NCBI GenBank assembly: GCA_900555435.1
Contig: USLH01000022.1
Coordinates: 1 to 20,252, forward strand
DNA from: an uncultured Oscillospiraceae bacterium
GTDB lineage: Bacteria; Bacillota; Clostridia; Oscillospirales; Ruminococcaceae
Length of the DNA: 20,252 bases
Direction of reading: 5' to 3'
In this document: piece after piece, positions 19,274 to 20,252 of the stretch
How the letters are laid out: each line of letters opens with the position of its first letter
Numbering within the stretch: the stretch's first letter is position 1
Translations under genes and position numbers: made by a program
The notes under the pieces: generated by a model
Seen by the model: only the letters and a program-made list of their open reading frames with translations
Database searches by the model: none
What the model was told of the DNA's origin: nothing

Positions 19274-20252
19274 ATGTCATTTGAAAAGCTGACCCAGTAT
19301 TTGGAGTCCCTTAAGGACAGCGACGGTATCGAGGGCCTGGACCTGATTATTAAGAAAAATCATCAGGTGCTCTATCGTCACAAGCAAGGCTGCAACGATT
19401 ACGATTGCACCAGGCTGGTATCAGAACAGGACCTGTATTATCTGTACTCTTGTACAAAAATCGCCACGATGGTTGCCTGTATGCAGCAGGTAGAGGCAGG
19501 AAGAATCCGACTGGACGCGCCCGTGGCCGAGTATCTGCCGGAGTTTGCCCACATGAAGGTTGCGGATCATTTTGAGCTGGGCGATTTCGGAAATATGCCA
19601 AATCAAGCATCTCCGTCACATCCGGCGAAGAATCCCATCCTTATTCGGCAGCTGATGGCCATGACTGCCGGGCTTTCCTACAACACTGCCTCAGAGCCCA
19701 TTGCAGAACTGAAACGAAAGAGCGGGAATCACGCTTCCACCCGTGAGATGGTAGGCGCTATTGCAAGGATGCCGTTGCTTTATGAGCCCGGCACTCGACA
19801 CGCCTACAGCCTGGGGCATGATGTGGTTGCCGCAGTTATCGAGGCAGTGACCGGACAGCGGTTCGGCGATTATGTTGTCGAGCATGTTTTCAAGCCGCTG
19901 GGCGTGAGCGATGTGTTTTTCCATCTGCGGGAAGAAGACAAGGGGAGACTGGCCGCTCAGTATTCCTGCGATTTTAAGACCGGTAGGAAATCCCGGCATC
20001 AGGGCAACACCTTTGAACTGACGGACCAGTATGACAGCGGCGGCGCCGGTCTCATTGCTACGGTGGACGGCTATTCCGCGCTGCTGGATGCGTTGGCCTG
20101 CGGAGGCGTGGGAGCAAACGGAGTCCAAATCCTTTCCGAGGAAAGCATCGAAGCCATTCGAACGCCGCAGCTAAACGCCGTACAGCTGGATGATTTCACT
20201 ATGAAGGGGATGTTTCGGCCAGGTTACAATTACGGGCTGGGAGTCCGCGTTC
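19274..20252 (+). CDS. Serine hydrolase of the class C beta-lactamase / family VIII esterase type (3' end outside window)
   Basis: The frame is open from ATG 19274 to the window end (326 codons). S59-C60-T61-K62 (LYSCTKIATM) is the SxxK nucleophile motif. LIRQLMAMTAGLSY fits the LLxxTSGL region, Y178-S179-L180 in HAYSLGHDVV is the second motif, and GGAGLIAT follows. The YSL form is typical of esterase-like rather than lactamase members. The third motif would lie beyond the window. No signal peptide or membrane segment is seen at the N-terminus, so the enzyme should be cytoplasmic; an esterase, amidase or D-aminopeptidase-like activity is possible. GGAGA (19264-19268) precedes the start. Co-transcription with the binding protein is likely, with a stem-loop between them. 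Confidence 0.88.
   Translation, partial: MSFEKLTQYLESLKDSDGIEGLDLIIKKNHQVLYRHKQGCNDYDCTRLVSEQDLYYLYSCTKIATMVACMQQVEAGRIRLDAPVAEYLPEFAHMKVADHFELGDFGNMPNQASPSHPAKNPILIRQLMAMTAGLSYNTASEPIAELKRKSGNHASTREMVGAIARMPLLYEPGTRHAYSLGHDVVAAVIEAVTGQRFGDYVVEHVFKPLGVSDVFFHLREEDKGRLAAQYSCDFKTGRKSRHQGNTFELTDQYDSGGAGLIATVDGYSALLDALACGGVGANGVQILSEESIEAIRTPQLNAVQLDDFTMKGMFRPGYNYGLGVRV

Noticed and set aside
18267..19280. Minus-strand open frame of 337 codons opposite the binding-protein gene
   Set aside because: Antisense to a gene with a clear lipobox and family C-terminus; no motif of its own.
1..20252. tRNA, rRNA, CRISPR arrays, insertion sequences, att sites
   Set aside because: Reading both strands gave no cloverleaf with a GTTCGA-type arm, no rRNA stretches, no regularly spaced repeats and no transposase or integrase frames.

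Overview
The window looks like a chromosomal segment of an anaerobic, spore-forming, fairly GC-rich Firmicute of class Clostridia. An Oscillospiraceae-like genome is my best guess, an inference from the strong CGG/GCC/CTG codon use and gene order; I cannot run a search. Spore-envelope genes (yabP, yabQ), the oxygen-independent coproporphyrinogen oxidase HemZ, Shine-Dalgarno sites of the AGGAGG type and TTGACA/TATAAT promoters all fit.

Region 1 (1-6567, plus strand) is a tight housekeeping run: 3' end of recJ, the bifunctional (p)ppGpp enzyme rel, dtd, a metallo-beta-lactamase-fold hydrolase, hemZ and a uridine-kinase-like P-loop kinase. Junctions are overlaps or gaps of 2-9 bases, so this is one operon whose promoter lies left of the window. 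It couples DNA repair, stringent response, D-aminoacyl-tRNA proofreading and heme synthesis. The apt gene often found between recJ and rel is absent.

Region 2 (6564-12223, plus strand) begins at a good sigma-A promoter whose -35 box straddles the kinase stop codon. It holds a zinc-ribbon protein of unknown role, then the conserved 'yab' block: YabM-type lipid flippase, mazG (yabN), an inserted HU gene, rqcP (yabO), yabP, yabQ, divIC and yabR (S1 domain). Hairpin terminators follow HU, rqcP and yabR. Further promoters sit at the flippase/mazG border and inside the 3' end of yabQ, the latter freeing the division gene divIC from its sporulation neighbours.

Region 3 (12224-12792) is a scar. Synteny stops after the yabR terminator, where Bacillus has spoIIE nearby. 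Instead there is the C-terminal stump of a Y-family DNA polymerase on the minus strand, still carrying a beta-clamp motif (QLSLF). It abuts the C-terminal tail of an unrelated membrane protein on the plus strand, followed by a strong hairpin.

Region 4 (12793-20252) is an accessory, visibly more AT-rich module. A YesM/YesN-type two-component system reads leftward from a near-perfect consensus promoter. Divergently, an MFS transporter, a lipoprotein solute-binding protein of the LplA type and a serine beta-lactamase/esterase-family protein (cut by the window end) read rightward. No ABC permease gene accompanies the binding protein here. The response regulator lacks the normally invariant receiver lysine. 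The inferred job is to sense an extracellular compound, bind or move it, and hydrolyse it in the cytoplasm; the substrate cannot be told from sequence. This module is the most likely place for something undescribed.
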